This document shows positions 1 through 11,840 of a stretch of 64,000 nt of DNA, in pieces. The notes under the pieces are model-generated. The model was not told where the DNA came from and searched no databases. It saw nothing but the letters and a program-made list of their open reading frames with translations. The stretch covers positions 496,001 to 560,000 of the forward strand of contig NZ_CP062253.1 in the NCBI RefSeq assembly GCF_014863585.1, read 5' to 3'. This stretch comes from Pseudomonas gozinkensis (GTDB taxonomy: Bacteria; Pseudomonadota; Gammaproteobacteria; Pseudomonadales; Pseudomonadaceae). Position 1 is the first letter of the stretch; each line of letters opens with the position of its first letter. The position numbers were made by a program, and so were the translations under genes.

Positions 1-3000
1 TCATTCCGCCAGCGTGGCAGAACGTCGAAACCATGGACCCGGATCTGCGTGCGTTCTACGAGTACAACTCGATGCACATGGAGCCGTGGGACGGCCCGGC
101 CGGCGTGGTAATGACCGACGGTCGCTACGCGGTGTGCCTGCTCGACCGTAACGGTCTGCGCCCGGCGCGCTGGGTCACCACCACCAACGGTTTCATCACC
201 CTCGCGTCGGAAATCGGAGTGTGGGACTACAAGCCTGAAGACGTGATTGCCAAAGGCCGTGTCGGCCCGGGCCAGATCTTCGCCGTGGACACCGAAACCG
301 GGCAGATCCTCGACACCGACGCGATCGACAACCGTCTGAAATCCCGTCATCCGTACAAGCAATGGCTGCGCAAGAATGCCCTGCGCATCCAGGCGACCAT
401 GGAAGACAACGACCACGGTTCGGCTTTCTACGACGTCGATCAGCTCAAGCAATACATGAAGATGTATCAGGTCACGTTCGAAGAGCGCGATCAGGTACTG
501 CGTCCGCTCGGCGAACAAGGCTACGAAGCCGTCGGCTCGATGGGCGACGACACGCCGATGGCCGTGCTGTCCCAGCGCGTGCGCACGCCGTACGACTATT
601 TCCGTCAGCAGTTCGCCCAGGTGACCAACCCGCCGATCGACCCGCTGCGTGAAGCGATCGTGATGTCGCTGGAGATCTGCCTCGGTGCCGAGCGCAACAT
701 CTTCCAGGAGTCGCCGGAGCACGCTTCGCGTGTGATCCTCAGCTCGCCGGTCATTTCCCCGGCCAAGTGGCGCTCGCTGATGAACCTCGACCGCCCGGGT
801 TTCGAGCGGCAGATCATCGACCTCAACTACGACGAAAGCGTCGGCCTCGAAGCGGCGATCCGCAATGTCGCCGATCAGGCTGAAGAAGCCGTGCGTGCCG
901 GTCGTACCCAGATCGTTCTGAGCGACCGCCATATCGCCCCGGGCAAACTGCCGATCCACGCCTCGCTGGCCACCGGCGCGGTGCACCACCGCCTGACCGA
1001 AAAAGGCCTGCGTTGCGACTCCAACATCCTGGTTGAAACCGCCACTGCCCGCGATCCGCACCACTTCGCGGTGCTGATCGGCTTCGGTGCGTCGGCGGTC
1101 TATCCGTTCCTGGCCTACGAAGTGCTGGGCGACCTGATCCGTACCGGTGAAGTCCTGGGCGACCTCTACGAGGTGTTCAAGAACTACCGCAAAGGCATCA
1201 CCAAAGGCCTGTTGAAGATCCTGTCGAAGATGGGCATCTCGACCATCGCGTCCTATCGCGGTGCTCAGCTGTTCGAAGCCATCGGTCTGTCCGAGGAAGT
1301 CTGCGAGCTGAGCTTCCGTGGCGTGCCGAGCCGCATCAAGGGTGCGCGTTTCGTCGACATCGAAGCCGAACAGAAAGCACTCGCCACCGAAGCCTGGAGT
1401 CCGCGCAAGCCGATCCAGCAGGGCGGTCTGCTGAAGTTCGTCCACGGTGGCGAATACCACGCGTACAACCCGGACGTGGTCAACACCCTGCAAGCCGCCG
1501 TGCAGCAGGGCGACTACGCCAAGTTCAAGGAATACACCTCGCTGGTGGACAACCGTCCGGTGTCGATGATCCGCGACCTGTTCAAGGTCAAGACCCTCGA
1601 CACGCCGCTGGACATCAGTGAAGTCGAGCCGCTGGAATCGGTACTCAAGCGCTTCGACTCCGCCGGTATCTCGCTGGGCGCCCTGTCGCCGGAAGCTCAC
1701 GAAGCCCTGGCCGAAGCCATGAACCGCCTCGGTGCGCGTTCCAACTCCGGCGAAGGCGGCGAAGACCCGGCGCGCTACGGCACCATCAAGAGCTCGAAAA
1801 TCAAGCAGGTCGCGACCGGCCGTTTCGGGGTGACCCCGGAATACCTGGTCAACGCCGAAGTGCTGCAGATCAAGGTCGCTCAGGGCGCCAAACCGGGCGA
1901 GGGCGGGCAACTGCCGGGCGGTAAAGTGAACGGGCTGATCGCCAAACTGCGTTACGCAGTACCGGGCGTGACCCTGATTTCGCCACCGCCGCACCACGAC
2001 ATCTACTCGATCGAAGACTTGTCGCAGCTGATCTTTGACCTGAAACAGGTCAACCCGAAGGCGCTGGTCTCGGTGAAACTCGTGGCTGAAGCAGGCGTCG
2101 GCACCATCGCCGCCGGTGTGGCCAAGGCCTATGCGGACTTGATCACTATCTCCGGCTACGACGGCGGCACCGGTGCTTCGCCGCTGACCTCGATCAAATA
2201 CGCTGGTGCGCCGTGGGAACTCGGCCTCGCCGAAACCCACCAGACTCTGCGCGGCAACGACCTGCGCGGCAAGGTCCGGGTCCAGACCGACGGCGGCCTG
2301 AAAACCGGCCTCGACGTGATCAAGGCAGCCATCCTCGGCGCCGAAAGCTTCGGCTTCGGCACTGCACCGATGATCGCGCTGGGCTGCAAATACCTGCGTA
2401 TCTGCCACCTGAACAACTGCGCCACCGGCGTTGCGACTCAGAACGAGAAGCTGCGCAAGGATCACTACATCGGCACCGTCGACATGGTGGTGAACTTCTT
2501 CACCTACGTCGCCGAAGAAACCCGTGAGTGGCTGGCGAAGCTGGGCGTGCGTTCCCTCGAAGAGCTGATCGGCCGTACCGATCTGCTGGAAATCCTCGAA
2601 GGCCAGACTGCCAAGCAACATCACCTGGATCTGACCCCGCTGCTGGGCAGCGATCACATCCCGGCGGACAAACCGCAGTTCTGCGGCGTCGAGCGCAACC
2701 CGCCATTCGACCAGGGCCTGCTGGCCGAGAAAATGGTCGAGATGGCAACGTCGGCGATCAACGACCTCAGCGGCGCCGAGTTCGATCTGGACATCTGCAA
2801 CTGCGACCGTTCGATCGGCGCACGGATCTCCGGCGAAATCGCGCGCAAGCACGGCAACCAGGGCATGGCGAAAGCGCCAATCACCTTCCGCTTCAAGGGC
2901 ACTGCCGGTCAGAGCTTCGGCGTGTGGAACGCCGGCGGTCTGAACATGTACCTGGAAGGCGATGCCAACGACTACGTCGGCAAAGGCATGACCGGTGGCA

Positions 3001-3530
3001 AGCTGACCATCGTGCCGCCGAAGGGCAGCGTTTATAAGACTCAGGAAAGCGCCATCATCGGCAACACCTGCCTGTACGGCGCCACGGGCGGCAAGCTGTT
3101 CGCCGCCGGCACCGCAGGCGAGCGTTTCGCCGTGCGCAACTCCGGTGCCCACACGGTCGTGGAAGGCACTGGCGATCACTGCTGCGAGTACATGACCGGT
3201 GGTTTCGTCTGCGTTCTGGGCAAGACCGGTTACAACTTCGGCTCTGGCATGACCGGTGGTTTCGCCTACGTGCTCGATCAGGACAACACCTTCGTTGACC
3301 GGGTCAACCACGAACTGGTGGAAATCCAGCGGATCAGCGGCGAGGCGATGGAAGCCTATCGCAGCCACCTGCAGAACGTGCTGAACGAGTACGTCGCGGA
3401 AACCGACAGCGAGTGGGGTCGTGAACTCGCCGAGAACCTCGATGACTACCTGCGTCGTTTCTGGCTGGTCAAGCCGAAGGCTGCCAACCTGAAGTCGTTG
3501 CTTTCCAGCACCCGTGCCAACCCGCAGTGA
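1..3530 (+). CDS. gltB: Glutamate synthase (NADPH) large subunit, 3' part
   Basis: The reading frame is open from base 3 with no start in the window, so the gene is cut by the window edge; about 1,175 of the usual ~1,480 residues remain. GltB hydrolyses glutamine and uses the ammonia to make glutamate from 2-oxoglutarate in the cytoplasm. Visible are the end of the class II amidotransferase domain ([10 protein letters not shown]), the central and FMN synthase domain, the 3Fe-4S motif C-x5-C-x4-C near bases 2385-2425 ([12 protein letters not shown]), and the C-terminal glycine-rich GXGXG beta-helix (MTGG and GATGG repeats, about 2930-3280). gltD follows after 33 bases, so the two form the usual operon. 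Confidence 0.98.
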   Translation, partial: IPPAWQNVETMDPDLRAFYEYNSMHMEPWDGPAGVVMTDGRYAVCLLDRNGLRPARWVTTTNGFITLASEIGVWDYKPEDVIAKGRVGPGQIFAVDTETGQILDTDAIDNRLKSRHPYKQWLRKNALRIQATMEDNDHGSAFYDVDQLKQYMKMYQVTFEERDQVLRPLGEQGYEAVGSMGDDTPMAVLSQRVRTPYDYFRQQFAQVTNPPIDPLREAIVMSLEICLGAERNIFQESPEHASRVILSSPVISPAKWRSLMNLDRPGFERQIIDLNYDESVGLEAAIRNVADQAEEAVRAGRTQIVLSDRHIAPGKLPIHASLATGAVHHRLTEKGLRCDSNILVETATARDPHHFAVLIGFGASAVYPFLAYEVLGDLIRTGEVLGDLYEVFKNYRKGITKGLLKILSKMGISTIASYRGAQLFEAIGLSEEVCELSFRGVPSRIKGARFVDIEAEQKALATEAWSPRKPIQQGGLLKFVHGGEYHAYNPDVVNTLQAAVQQGDYAKFKEYTSLVDNRPVSMIRDLFKVKTLDTPLDISEVEPLESVLKRFDSAGISLGALSPEAHEALAEAMNRLGARSNSGEGGEDPARYGTIKSSKIKQVATGRFGVTPEYLVNAEVLQIKVAQGAKPGEGGQLPGGKVNGLIAKLRYAVPGVTLISPPPHHDIYSIEDLSQLIFDLKQVNPKALVSVKLVAEAGVGTIAAGVAKAYADLITISGYDGGTGASPLTSIKYAGAPWELGLAETHQTLRGNDLRGKVRVQTDGGLKTGLDVIKAAILGAESFGFGTAPMIALGCKYLRICHLNNCATGVATQNEKLRKDHYIGTVDMVVNFFTYVAEETREWLAKLGVRSLEELIGRTDLLEILEGQTAKQHHLDLTPLLGSDHIPADKPQFCGVERNPPFDQGLLAEKMVEMATSAINDLSGAEFDLDICNCDRSIGARISGEIARKHGNQGMAKAPITFRFKGTAGQSFGVWNAGGLNMYLEGDANDYVGKGMTGGKLTIVPPKGSVYKTQESAIIGNTCLYGATGGKLFAAGTAGERFAVRNSGAHTVVEGTGDHCCEYMTGGFVCVLGKTGYNFGSGMTGGFAYVLDQDNTFVDRVNHELVEIQRISGEAMEAYRSHLQNVLNEYVAETDSEWGRELAENLDDYLRRFWLVKPKAANLKSLLSSTRANPQ

Positions 3531-4982
<1,452 letters not shown>

Positions 4983-5010
4983 ACCCGGTTCGAAACTGCA
5001 CCGCAATACC

Positions 5011-5098
5011 TGTGGGAGCTGGCTCGCCAGCGATAGCATCACCTTGGTCGAACTGGACAACCGAGGTGTCTGCATCGCTGGCAAGCCAGCTCCCACAG
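5011..5098. repeat. REP pair, family B (GTGGGAGCTGGC type)
   Basis: Two inverted copies of a REP palindrome face each other: TGTGGGAGCTGGCTCGCCAG at the left and its near inverse ending in AGCTCCCACA at the right, separated by about 45 bases. Such paired REPs are scattered between convergent or consecutive genes in Pseudomonas genomes. Related pairs occur in this window at 44203, 52353 and 57913. No coding sequence overlaps it. The rest of the gltD-hemE gap (5099-5228) shows no other clear element. Confidence 0.85.
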
Positions 5099-5228
5099 TG
5101 TTTTGTGGTGCTGATAACTCTGTATTCCAGCGCGACAAATTGACCCGATAGACAAAAGGCTGACCTGCATCCGTGCCTTTTGCGTCGCGCTCTGAGAAAA
5201 TGCCCGCACTTTTTTTCCGGATGCCGAC

Positions 5229-6296
5229 ATGACTGCCCTGAAGAACGACCGTTTCCTCCGCGCCCTGCTCAAGCAACCCGTAGACGTCACCCCTGTGTGG
5301 ATGATGCGCCAGGCCGGCCGCTACCTGCCGGAATACCGCGCCAGCCGCGCCCAGGCCGGTGATTTCATGAGCCTGTGCATGAATCCGGAATTCGCCTGCG
5401 AAGTCACGCTGCAACCGCTCGACCGCTATCCGCAACTGGATGCGGCGATCCTGTTCTCCGACATCCTCACCATTCCCGATGCCATGGGCCAGGGCCTGTA
5501 CTTCGAGACCGGTGAAGGTCCGCGCTTCAAGAAAGTCGTCAGCACCCTGGCCGACATCGAAGCCCTGCCGATCCCGGATCCGCACAAAGACCTCGGCTAC
5601 GTGATGGACGCGGTCAGCACCATCCGCCGCGAACTGAACGGCCGTGTACCGCTGATCGGTTTCTCCGGCAGCCCGTGGACCCTCGCTACCTACATGGTCG
5701 AAGGCGGTTCGTCGAAAGACTTCCGCAAGACCAAGGCGATGCTCTACGACAACCCGCAAGCCATGCACCTGCTGCTGGACAAGCTGGCGCAGTCGGTGAC
5801 TTCGTACTTGAACGGCCAGATCCAGGCCGGCGCGCAAGCGGTGCAGATCTTCGATACCTGGGGCGGCAACCTGTCGGCGGCGGCGTATCAGGAATTCTCC
5901 CTGGCCTACATGAAGAAAATCGTCAGCGGCCTGATCCGCGAGCACGACGGTCGCAAAGTGCCGGTGATCCTGTTCACCAAGAACGGCGGCCTGTGGCTGG
6001 AAAGCATCGCCGACGCCGGCGCCGACGCGTTGGGCCTGGACTGGACCTGCGACATCGGCAACGCCCGCGCCCGCGTCGGCGACAAGGTTGCCCTGCAAGG
6101 CAACATGGACCCGACCGTGCTCTACGCCAAGCCGGAAGCGATCCGCACCGAAGTCGGGCGCATCCTCGCCAGCTACGGCAAGGGCAGCGGCCACGTGTTC
6201 AACCTCGGCCACGGCATCACGCCGGAAGTCGACCCGGAACACGCCGGCGCGTTCCTGCGTGCGGTGCATGAGTTGTCGGCGCAGTATCACGAGTGA
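5229..6296 (+). CDS. hemE: Uroporphyrinogen decarboxylase
   Basis: This 355-residue enzyme decarboxylates the four acetate groups of uroporphyrinogen III to give coproporphyrinogen III in haem biosynthesis. It needs no cofactor and acts in the cytoplasm. The N-terminal signature [15 protein letters not shown] is present, as is the second conserved block [16 protein letters not shown] near residue 145. The C-terminus [14 protein letters not shown] is intact. Length matches the family. It is a single gene: a REP pair lies upstream and a strong terminator directly follows the stop codon. Confidence 0.98.
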   Translation: MTALKNDRFLRALLKQPVDVTPVWMMRQAGRYLPEYRASRAQAGDFMSLCMNPEFACEVTLQPLDRYPQLDAAILFSDILTIPDAMGQGLYFETGEGPRFKKVVSTLADIEALPIPDPHKDLGYVMDAVSTIRRELNGRVPLIGFSGSPWTLATYMVEGGSSKDFRKTKAMLYDNPQAMHLLLDKLAQSVTSYLNGQIQAGAQAVQIFDTWGGNLSAAAYQEFSLAYMKKIVSGLIREHDGRKVPVILFTKNGGLWLESIADAGADALGLDWTCDIGNARARVGDKVALQGNMDPTVLYAKPEAIRTEVGRILASYGKGSGHVFNLGHGITPEVDPEHAGAFLRAVHELSAQYHE

Positions 6297-6310
6297 TCAC
6301 GCTTCAATAA

Positions 6311-6339
6311 AAAACGCCCGGCTTATGCCGGGCGTTTTT
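6311..6339. terminator. Rho-independent terminator, usable in both directions
   Basis: An 8-bp GC stem (CGCCCGGC / GCCGGGCG) with loop TTAT is followed by five T and preceded by A-rich sequence. It ends hemE on the plus strand. Because the stem is flanked by A on the left and T on the right, it can also end the reverse-strand HNH gene whose stop lies at 6353. Confidence 0.93.
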
Positions 6340-6352
6340 GTTTGCGATGGGT

Positions 6353-6997
6353 TTAGCGTCCGAGGAGCTGTTCGGCGTAGCGGGCGATGATGTGGTCGAA
6401 GGCTTTTTGATTGGGAATCGCGGTATTTCTGATCGCCGTCACCAACCTCTCAAGCTCTTCCTCGCTGACTTGCATGACGAACTCATCATCGAAGAGGCGA
6501 CGGATTGTGTCCTGCCGTCGATTTTTGAGGTAGGCGATGTCTAGCGCCAATACCTCGATCATCTTTGTGGCGGGAAGGTCGTCAGAATCTTTTGGCTGGA
6601 TTTCGCCGGTTCGCAGATATCGGAAGCGCTGTTCACAGTTCTCGTCGGTGGGAGAAATGTTTTGGTTTTCGTCGAACCAGTTGCCCTTCTTATGGCCGCA
6701 GTGCAACGGATTGCCGGGCTTGGTTTCTCGCAGGCAGGAGGCATGAAGGTTGTGAAACTCCAACGCCAGCTCTTCGAAATGCTCTTGAGGTCTGAAGTGC
6801 TCGATATGGCTGGTCGAGGCATCTATTTCCCGGCCGCAATAACAGCAGAAAAAGCCTTGCTCCTTAAGCAGGGCATTATGCAAATCCCGTTTTTGCGGGT
6901 TTTGTAGCGTTGGGTAAGTTGGGCTCCACTCGTCGTTCGCCGAGTTTTTCCAATCTGTAAATGAAGCGGGTTCAGTTCCTTTGAGCACTCGCTTCAT
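6353..6997 (-). CDS. HNH endonuclease, PtuB-like (TIGR02646 type)
   Basis: This 214-residue protein has the layout of the HNH nucleases that pair with an ATPase in Septu (PtuAB) and in retron type I effectors. Visible are a zinc-binding cysteine pair (C51-x2-C54, CCYCGREI), the HNH core HIEHFRP at residues 64-70, the asparagine of FHNLHASC, and a second CGHKKG zinc element near residue 100. The start ATG overlaps the stop of the upstream ATPase gene by four bases (ATGA), so the two are co-translated. There is no reverse transcriptase or msr/msd nearby, so it is not a retron here. Nuclease action on phage DNA or RNA is inferred from the family. Confidence 0.85.
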   Translation of the reverse strand: MKRVLKGTEPASFTDWKNSANDEWSPTYPTLQNPQKRDLHNALLKEQGFFCCYCGREIDASTSHIEHFRPQEHFEELALEFHNLHASCLRETKPGNPLHCGHKKGNWFDENQNISPTDENCEQRFRYLRTGEIQPKDSDDLPATKMIEVLALDIAYLKNRRQDTIRRLFDDEFVMQVSEEELERLVTAIRNTAIPNQKAFDHIIARYAEQLLGR

Positions 6998-8262
6998 TTG
7001 CCGAGAATCTCCTTGCGCCTGATCAGTGCTTCGGCGCCGGCGAATTCCGGTAGGTCGGGGGCTTTCTTTTTCAGCGCCTCAAGTTGTGATTTTGCCTTTT
7101 CGAGGTCGTTGTCTTCCAACGTGGAAAAAAGCTCGGACAGCAGATCTTCGATTTCTGGTTCGCGCTGCGTAACGCCCATCACCTCTTCAAGTACGCTGCT
7201 GGAGTCCAGACCGTAGGTGACCCGCGGATGAGTAGGATCCCCGTTGTGCAACACGATGACTTCCTCGGGTTTCAGGCTGCCGATGATTTGTGGGGAATGG
7301 CTTGCAGCGATGAACTGGACTTTGGGAAAAGCCTGTCTCAATGCAGGCACGATGCTGCGTTGCCAGGCCGGGTGAAGGTGGATATCCAGTTCGTCGATGA
7401 TGACCACGCCTGAGGTGTTCTTCAGGACGTCTTTGCCCATGTGGGGATTGAGGATGCACATGCGGCGGGCGATATCGGCGAACAATGCAATCATCCCGCG
7501 TTGACCATCGCTAAGCTCATTGAAGGGAATGGTTTTTCCATCCAGGTCGATCAACAAGCTTTGCAGCCGGAGGTCATAGCGCAAATTTTGTGCGTGGGGA
7601 ATAGCGCGCTCGATCGCAGTGTTTACCCAGTAAAGTTCGTCGTCGAACTCAAGTGACTGGGTGTTGGAATCAAGAAGGTTCTGCATCCGCTCCAGCGTTC
7701 TGCCGATTAACCAGCTTTCAAATTCTCTGAGATCCGCAACTGCATCGAACCAGTTAACGTAGGCATCGAAGCGCGAGACGCGTTGTTTCGCGGCGAACTC
7801 AGCAGATACTCCGCCCCCTTGCCAGCGGCGATTGGAGCGGTAGAAAGCAAGCACAGGCAAATCGACCGGAATGGCCAGGTTGATTTTCTGTTTTAGTTTG
7901 TCTATCTCGGCATCGAATACTGAATCTACAAGATGGGGCAAGTCTTCTGCATCTCGTTTCAGGACCCAGTCTGTAGCTCCGAAGAAACTGCCTATGCCAT
8001 GTACCAGTAATGGGAACTTGCGCTCAAAGCGGCTTCTGTTTTCAAAACGATCTATGACAAAGCGAATGTCTTCATTTTTTATAGAGGTCTGACTTGGCTT
8101 CATGGCATTGCCGAGTTCGATGAACGAAACGGCAACCGCCTGCAACAACGAACTCTTCCCGCTCCCATTAACCCCCACCACCAGATTGAACCCTGGCTGA
8201 AAGTCGAAAGTGGCATCTTCGTAGCAACGAAAATTCTTAATGTGGAGACGGTCCAGGCGCAT
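6994..8262 (-). CDS. SMC/ABC-like AAA ATPase, PtuA-like (COG3950 type)
   Basis: This 422-residue ATPase has Walker A GVNGSGKSS at residues 30-38, an ABC signature-like LSDGQRG, Walker B VVIIDELDIHLHP and the H-loop AASHSP. The N-terminus LDRLHIKNFRCYEDATFDF is typical of the RecF/SMC-like ATPases that partner HNH nucleases. There is no TOPRIM domain, so it is not an OLD nuclease. I choose the ATG at 8262, which has AAGGAAG seven bases upstream, over an in-frame TTG at 8280. It is the first gene of a two-gene unit with the HNH gene and sits between hemE and an MFS gene, as expected of an inserted defence cassette. Confidence 0.85.
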   Translation of the reverse strand: MRLDRLHIKNFRCYEDATFDFQPGFNLVVGVNGSGKSSLLQAVAVSFIELGNAMKPSQTSIKNEDIRFVIDRFENRSRFERKFPLLVHGIGSFFGATDWVLKRDAEDLPHLVDSVFDAEIDKLKQKINLAIPVDLPVLAFYRSNRRWQGGGVSAEFAAKQRVSRFDAYVNWFDAVADLREFESWLIGRTLERMQNLLDSNTQSLEFDDELYWVNTAIERAIPHAQNLRYDLRLQSLLIDLDGKTIPFNELSDGQRGMIALFADIARRMCILNPHMGKDVLKNTSGVVIIDELDIHLHPAWQRSIVPALRQAFPKVQFIAASHSPQIIGSLKPEEVIVLHNGDPTHPRVTYGLDSSSVLEEVMGVTQREPEIEDLLSELFSTLEDNDLEKAKSQLEALKKKAPDLPEFAGAEALIRRKEILGK

Positions 8263-8339
8263 TCTGGCTTCCTTTACCAAAGCAGGCGAATGCCGTCAGT
8301 GTACCTTGGCCCGTGATTACCGCTAGGGCGCAGTTGTGG

Positions 8340-9617
8340 CTAAACCTTTTCGCCACCACCCAGCGGCGGCAGCTTCGCCAGCTTCAACGCCACCAACAGC
8401 GCCACCAGCAACAGCGCGCCGATAAACAGGCCGATCCCGTTCCATCCCGCCATGTGCCAGAACACCCCGCCCGCCGTCCCGGCGATACTCGAGCCGGCGT
8501 AATAGCTGAACAGGTACAACGACGACGCCTGGCCCTTGGCTTTGAGCGCCCGACGGCCGATCCAGCTGCTGGCCACCGAGTGCGCGCCGAAGAAGCCGAA
8601 GGTGAAGATCAGCATGCCAATGATCACCAGCGGCAGCGGTGTGAACATCGTCAGGGCGAGGCCGGCGAACATCAGCGCGATGGTGGCCCACAGCACTTTA
8701 CGACGCCCCAGCTTATCGGCCAGCGAACCGATTTTCGCCGAGCTGTAGATGCCCGACAGGTAGACCACCGACAACAGCCCCACGAACACTTGATCCATGT
8801 GGTACGGCTCGGCCAGCAGGCGGTAGCCGATGTAGTTGAACAGGGTGACGAACGCGCCCATCAGCACGAACGCTTCGAGGAACAGCAGCGGCAGGCCGGC
8901 ATCGCGAAAGTGCATGGTGAAGCCGTCGAGCAGGCTGCGCGGGTGCAGCGAGCGGGAGCGGAAGTTGCGTGATTCGGGCAGGATTTTCCAGAACACCGCT
9001 GCCGCGATCAGCGCCAGACCGCCGATCACCATCATCGCCGTGTGCCAGCTGACGAAGTCGATCAGTACGCCGGTGATCAACCGTCCGCTCATGCCGCCAA
9101 TCGCATTGCCGCCGATGTACAGACCCATCGCCAGACCGATGTGCTGCGGATGGATTTCCTCGCTCAGGTACGTCATTGCTACCGCCGCCAGGCCGCTCAG
9201 TGACAGCCCGATCAGCGCGCGCATGATCAATACGCCGTGCCAACTGGGCATCATCGAACTGGCGATGGTGCACAGCGCCGCGGCAAACAGCGCGGCGACC
9301 ATCACTGGTTTGCGCCCGATCCGATCAGAAATCGGGCCGGTGATCAGCAGCCCGAAGGCCAGCATACCGGTGGCCACCGACAGGATCAGGCTGCTCTGCG
9401 CCGCGTTGATCGAATATTCGTGGGACAGCAGCGGCATCATCGGCTGAACGCAGTACAGCAGGGCGAAGGTGGCGAAGCCGCCGCTGAACAGCGCGAGCAC
9501 CGTGCGCATGAACGCGGGCGTTCCTTTCTCGATGTAGATCTCTTGCAGTTCGGTCAGTACATCGTCCGCCGCAGCGGGCGGGACTTCATGGGCCAGTGGA
9601 GCGACGGCGGTTTTCAC
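8340..9617 (-). CDS. MFS transporter
   Basis: A 12-helix major facilitator of about 425 residues in the inner membrane, probably a drug/metabolite:proton antiporter of the YnfM-like type. The conserved loop GPISDRIGRKPVM between helices 2 and 3, and its second-half copy GSLADKLGRRKVL, are both present. The frame is open up to 9737, but that would overlap the divergent LysR gene. The GTG at 9617 has GAGG seven bases upstream and is preferred; an ATG at 9662 is the alternative. The divergent LysR gene shares its promoter region and is the likely regulator. Substrate cannot be read from the sequence. Confidence 0.85.
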   Translation of the reverse strand: MKTAVAPLAHEVPPAAADDVLTELQEIYIEKGTPAFMRTVLALFSGGFATFALLYCVQPMMPLLSHEYSINAAQSSLILSVATGMLAFGLLITGPISDRIGRKPVMVAALFAAALCTIASSMMPSWHGVLIMRALIGLSLSGLAAVAMTYLSEEIHPQHIGLAMGLYIGGNAIGGMSGRLITGVLIDFVSWHTAMMVIGGLALIAAAVFWKILPESRNFRSRSLHPRSLLDGFTMHFRDAGLPLLFLEAFVLMGAFVTLFNYIGYRLLAEPYHMDQVFVGLLSVVYLSGIYSSAKIGSLADKLGRRKVLWATIALMFAGLALTMFTPLPLVIIGMLIFTFGFFGAHSVASSWIGRRALKAKGQASSLYLFSYYAGSSIAGTAGGVFWHMAGWNGIGLFIGALLLVALLVALKLAKLPPLGGGEKV

Positions 9618-9735
9618 ATCAGACCTCGGAGGGCGCGGGCAGGCAGGCAATGAAAAAATCATATAGCTGGCTAATGTTTCTATCCAATATATTGTTCGAC
9701 CTGTTTGATAGCTTTTACGACCTAATGGGGTGTCC

Positions 9736-10632
9736 ATGGAATTGCGTCATCTGCGCTACTTCATCGCCGTCGCCGAAGAACTGCACTTCGGCCGCGCCGC
9801 ACAGGTGCTGGGCATCTCCCAGCCACCGCTGAGCCAGCAGATCCAGGCGCTGGAACAGGAAGTCGGTGCACGGCTTTTCGAGCGTACCAATCGTCGGGTC
9901 GAGCTCAGCGAGGCCGGGCGACTGTTTCTGGAGGAAGCGCGGCTGGTGCTGGCTCAGGTCGACAAAGCGGCGGACGTGGCGCGACGTGCGCAACTCGGCG
10001 AGCTGGGTGAACTGAAGATCGGCTTCACCTCGTCGGCGCCGTTCAACTCAACCATTCCCCAAGCGATTTTTTCCTTCCGCCAGCGCTTCCCGGCGGTGCA
10101 TCTGAACCTGCGGGAGATGAGCAGCACCATGGTGGCCGACGCGTTGGTGGACGAGTCGATCGAGGTCGGCATCATGCGGCCGCTGGGTTTGCCGGATTCG
10201 CTCAGCGTGGTCGAACTGATGCGCGAGCCGCTGGTGGCCGTGCTCAGCTCCAAACATCCGCTGGCGCAGGGCTCTGAAGAGGGGCTGTTTCTCTCGGCGC
10301 TGGCTCTGGAGCCGTTCGTGTTCTTCCCGCGCAGCTATGGCAGCGGTCTCTATTCGCAGTTGATCAGTCTGGCCCGTGACGCCGGTTTCAGCCCGCACTT
10401 CGCCCAGGAGGCTGGTGAGGCCATGACCATCATCGGTCTGGTGGCAGCCGGTCTGGGTGTGTCAGTGATGCCGGCGTCGTATCAGCGGATGCGCATCGAC
10501 GGCGTGGTCTATCGCCCGCTGCTCGATCCCGAGGCCGTAACGGCGGTGTGGCTGGTGCAGCGCAAGGACCAGAAATCGCCGATGGCCAAGGCGTTTGTCG
10601 AATTGCTCACGCGTAAGGTCGAAGCCGGTTGA
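9736..10632 (+). CDS. LysR-family transcriptional regulator
   Basis: A 298-residue LysR regulator. The N-terminal winged helix-turn-helix begins MELRHLRYFIAVAEELHFGR and contains the recognition segment QPPLSQQIQALE. The C-terminal part is a substrate-binding effector domain of normal length. It is transcribed away from the MFS gene with about 120 bases between them, the usual arrangement for a LysR regulator and its target. A GTG two codons upstream is in frame, but the ATG at 9736 fits the family start. Its stop codon abuts the stop of the convergent gene with no base between them. Confidence 0.92.
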   Translation: MELRHLRYFIAVAEELHFGRAAQVLGISQPPLSQQIQALEQEVGARLFERTNRRVELSEAGRLFLEEARLVLAQVDKAADVARRAQLGELGELKIGFTSSAPFNSTIPQAIFSFRQRFPAVHLNLREMSSTMVADALVDESIEVGIMRPLGLPDSLSVVELMREPLVAVLSSKHPLAQGSEEGLFLSALALEPFVFFPRSYGSGLYSQLISLARDAGFSPHFAQEAGEAMTIIGLVAAGLGVSVMPASYQRMRIDGVVYRPLLDPEAVTAVWLVQRKDQKSPMAKAFVELLTRKVEAG

Positions 10633-11070
10633 TCAGGGCAGCCGCACCAGATCACCCTTCAACGCCACCCGCGTGACAAAGATGCCGGCCCGACATTCGT
10701 AAGTGTTCAGATCCTTGCGCACATGCTGGTCGTAGTAGCTGACGATATTGGTCACCGCATTCGCCCCGACGCGTTTTGCCTCGGCCTGCAACGCAATCAG
10801 ATTCGACTGCAACACCCACTCGCAGGAGTCGTGATCGCTCTTGTTGAAACCGTTGGTCTTCAAGTCACTGACTACCCCGCGCTGCAACAACCGCTGAGTG
10901 CCCTGAGGCCCGTTGCCGACCAGATAAAACTTCACACTGCCATCCAGCCGCCCGGCCCGCGTTGCATCCGACACGACTGTTTCGAACGGCATGTACATCA
11001 GGTTGGTGGCGTGGCTGGCGCTGGGCAGCAGGCTGAAAAGGGTGGCGGTGATCAGGGCTTTCGCTTGCAT
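10633..11070 (-). CDS. Small secreted protein, YbjQ/RcsF-like GANAV motif (paralogue 1)
   Basis: This 145-residue protein has a Sec signal peptide (MQAKALITATLFSLLPSASHA) and a mature part with KTNGFNKSDHDSCEWVLQS, GANAVTNIVSYY and TYECRAGIFV. Two conserved cysteines could form a disulfide. Its paralogue at 11875 shares all these blocks. Relatives are often labelled excinuclease ATPase subunit in databases, but there is no Walker motif, so that name is wrong. The GANAV segment resembles the YbjQ and RcsF fold, which suggests an envelope protein. AAGGAGAC lies before the ATG at 11070, as in the paralogue. Function is unknown. Confidence 0.8.
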   Translation of the reverse strand: MQAKALITATLFSLLPSASHATNLMYMPFETVVSDATRAGRLDGSVKFYLVGNGPQGTQRLLQRGVVSDLKTNGFNKSDHDSCEWVLQSNLIALQAEAKRVGANAVTNIVSYYDQHVRKDLNTYECRAGIFVTRVALKGDLVRLP

Positions 11071-11282
11071 GGTTGTCTCCTTGACGGTGAAAGAGAACCG
11101 CGAGTACTTGACCGATCGGGCTCGCCGTTCCGGCAGGCGCAGTGTGTCGGCCTGTTTGAGCGAGTGTAGTTGTGGCGCATGGATTTGGTGGCTGGGCTCC
11201 GTACATTTCGAGTAACGGAACTGTCTTAGGGAATATGGCCGTTGTTGCGCAAAATCAGTTCTTTTTCAAACGAGTGTCACGG

Positions 11283-11666
11283 ATGCCACTTCGATATCAG
11301 CCTAAGGAGGGCAGCGTTTTGATTTGCGATTTCAGGGGTTATGAAATCCCCGAGATGGTCAAAGTCAGACCTGTTGTTGTGATACGTAAACATCGAACCA
11401 ACAGCTTGTTGGTAACAGTAGTGCCGTTGAGTACCACCGCCCCTGACTGCTTGCTTGGGCACCATCTTGAACTTGCAAGTCACCTTCAGGGAGCCAGCCC
11501 GACCTGTTGGGCAAAGTGCGACATGATTGCCACGGTCAGTCTTTCGCGGCTTGATCGGATCAAAAGCCGGGATCGGCAAGGCAAACGCATCTACCTGATC
11601 TCACATCTTGCAACAGACGAATTTCACGCCATCAAAACCGCAGTCAGACGGGCGTTGGGACTGTGA
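11283..11666 (+). CDS. PemK/MazF-family toxin, no antitoxin gene
   Basis: A protein of about 127 residues with PemK/MazF features: GSVLICDFRG at the start, KVRPVVVIRKH (the RPVVV strand of the family), VTVVPLSTT and a C-terminal SLSRLDRI block. MazF enzymes cut mRNA. I start at the ATG at 11283; the frame is open to 11172 but the extra residues do not resemble the family. No small DNA-binding gene lies directly upstream or downstream, so a cognate antitoxin is not visible. It lies between the two secreted paralogues, on the opposite strand to both. Confidence 0.75.
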   Translation: MPLRYQPKEGSVLICDFRGYEIPEMVKVRPVVVIRKHRTNSLLVTVVPLSTTAPDCLLGHHLELASHLQGASPTCWAKCDMIATVSLSRLDRIKSRDRQGKRIYLISHLATDEFHAIKTAVRRALGL

Positions 11667-11840
11667 TGGCAACGGAAGTGGCGCATCGAAGCCAAATGCC
11701 AGCCGTTGCTCGACATGAGGTTTCAGGCAATACTGCCGGCGTTCCCGAAAGGGGCTTGTGAGACTCTGAGGATCCTGGGCAACCAGCCAACGCAGAGCCA
11801 GACAGGTGACAGGCGATGACAAGCCAACCTGTTTGTGAAA

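Noticed and set aside
6353..8262. A retron (the HNH family is named after retrons)
   Set aside because: No reverse transcriptase and no msr/msd-like repeat structure is found next to the pair.
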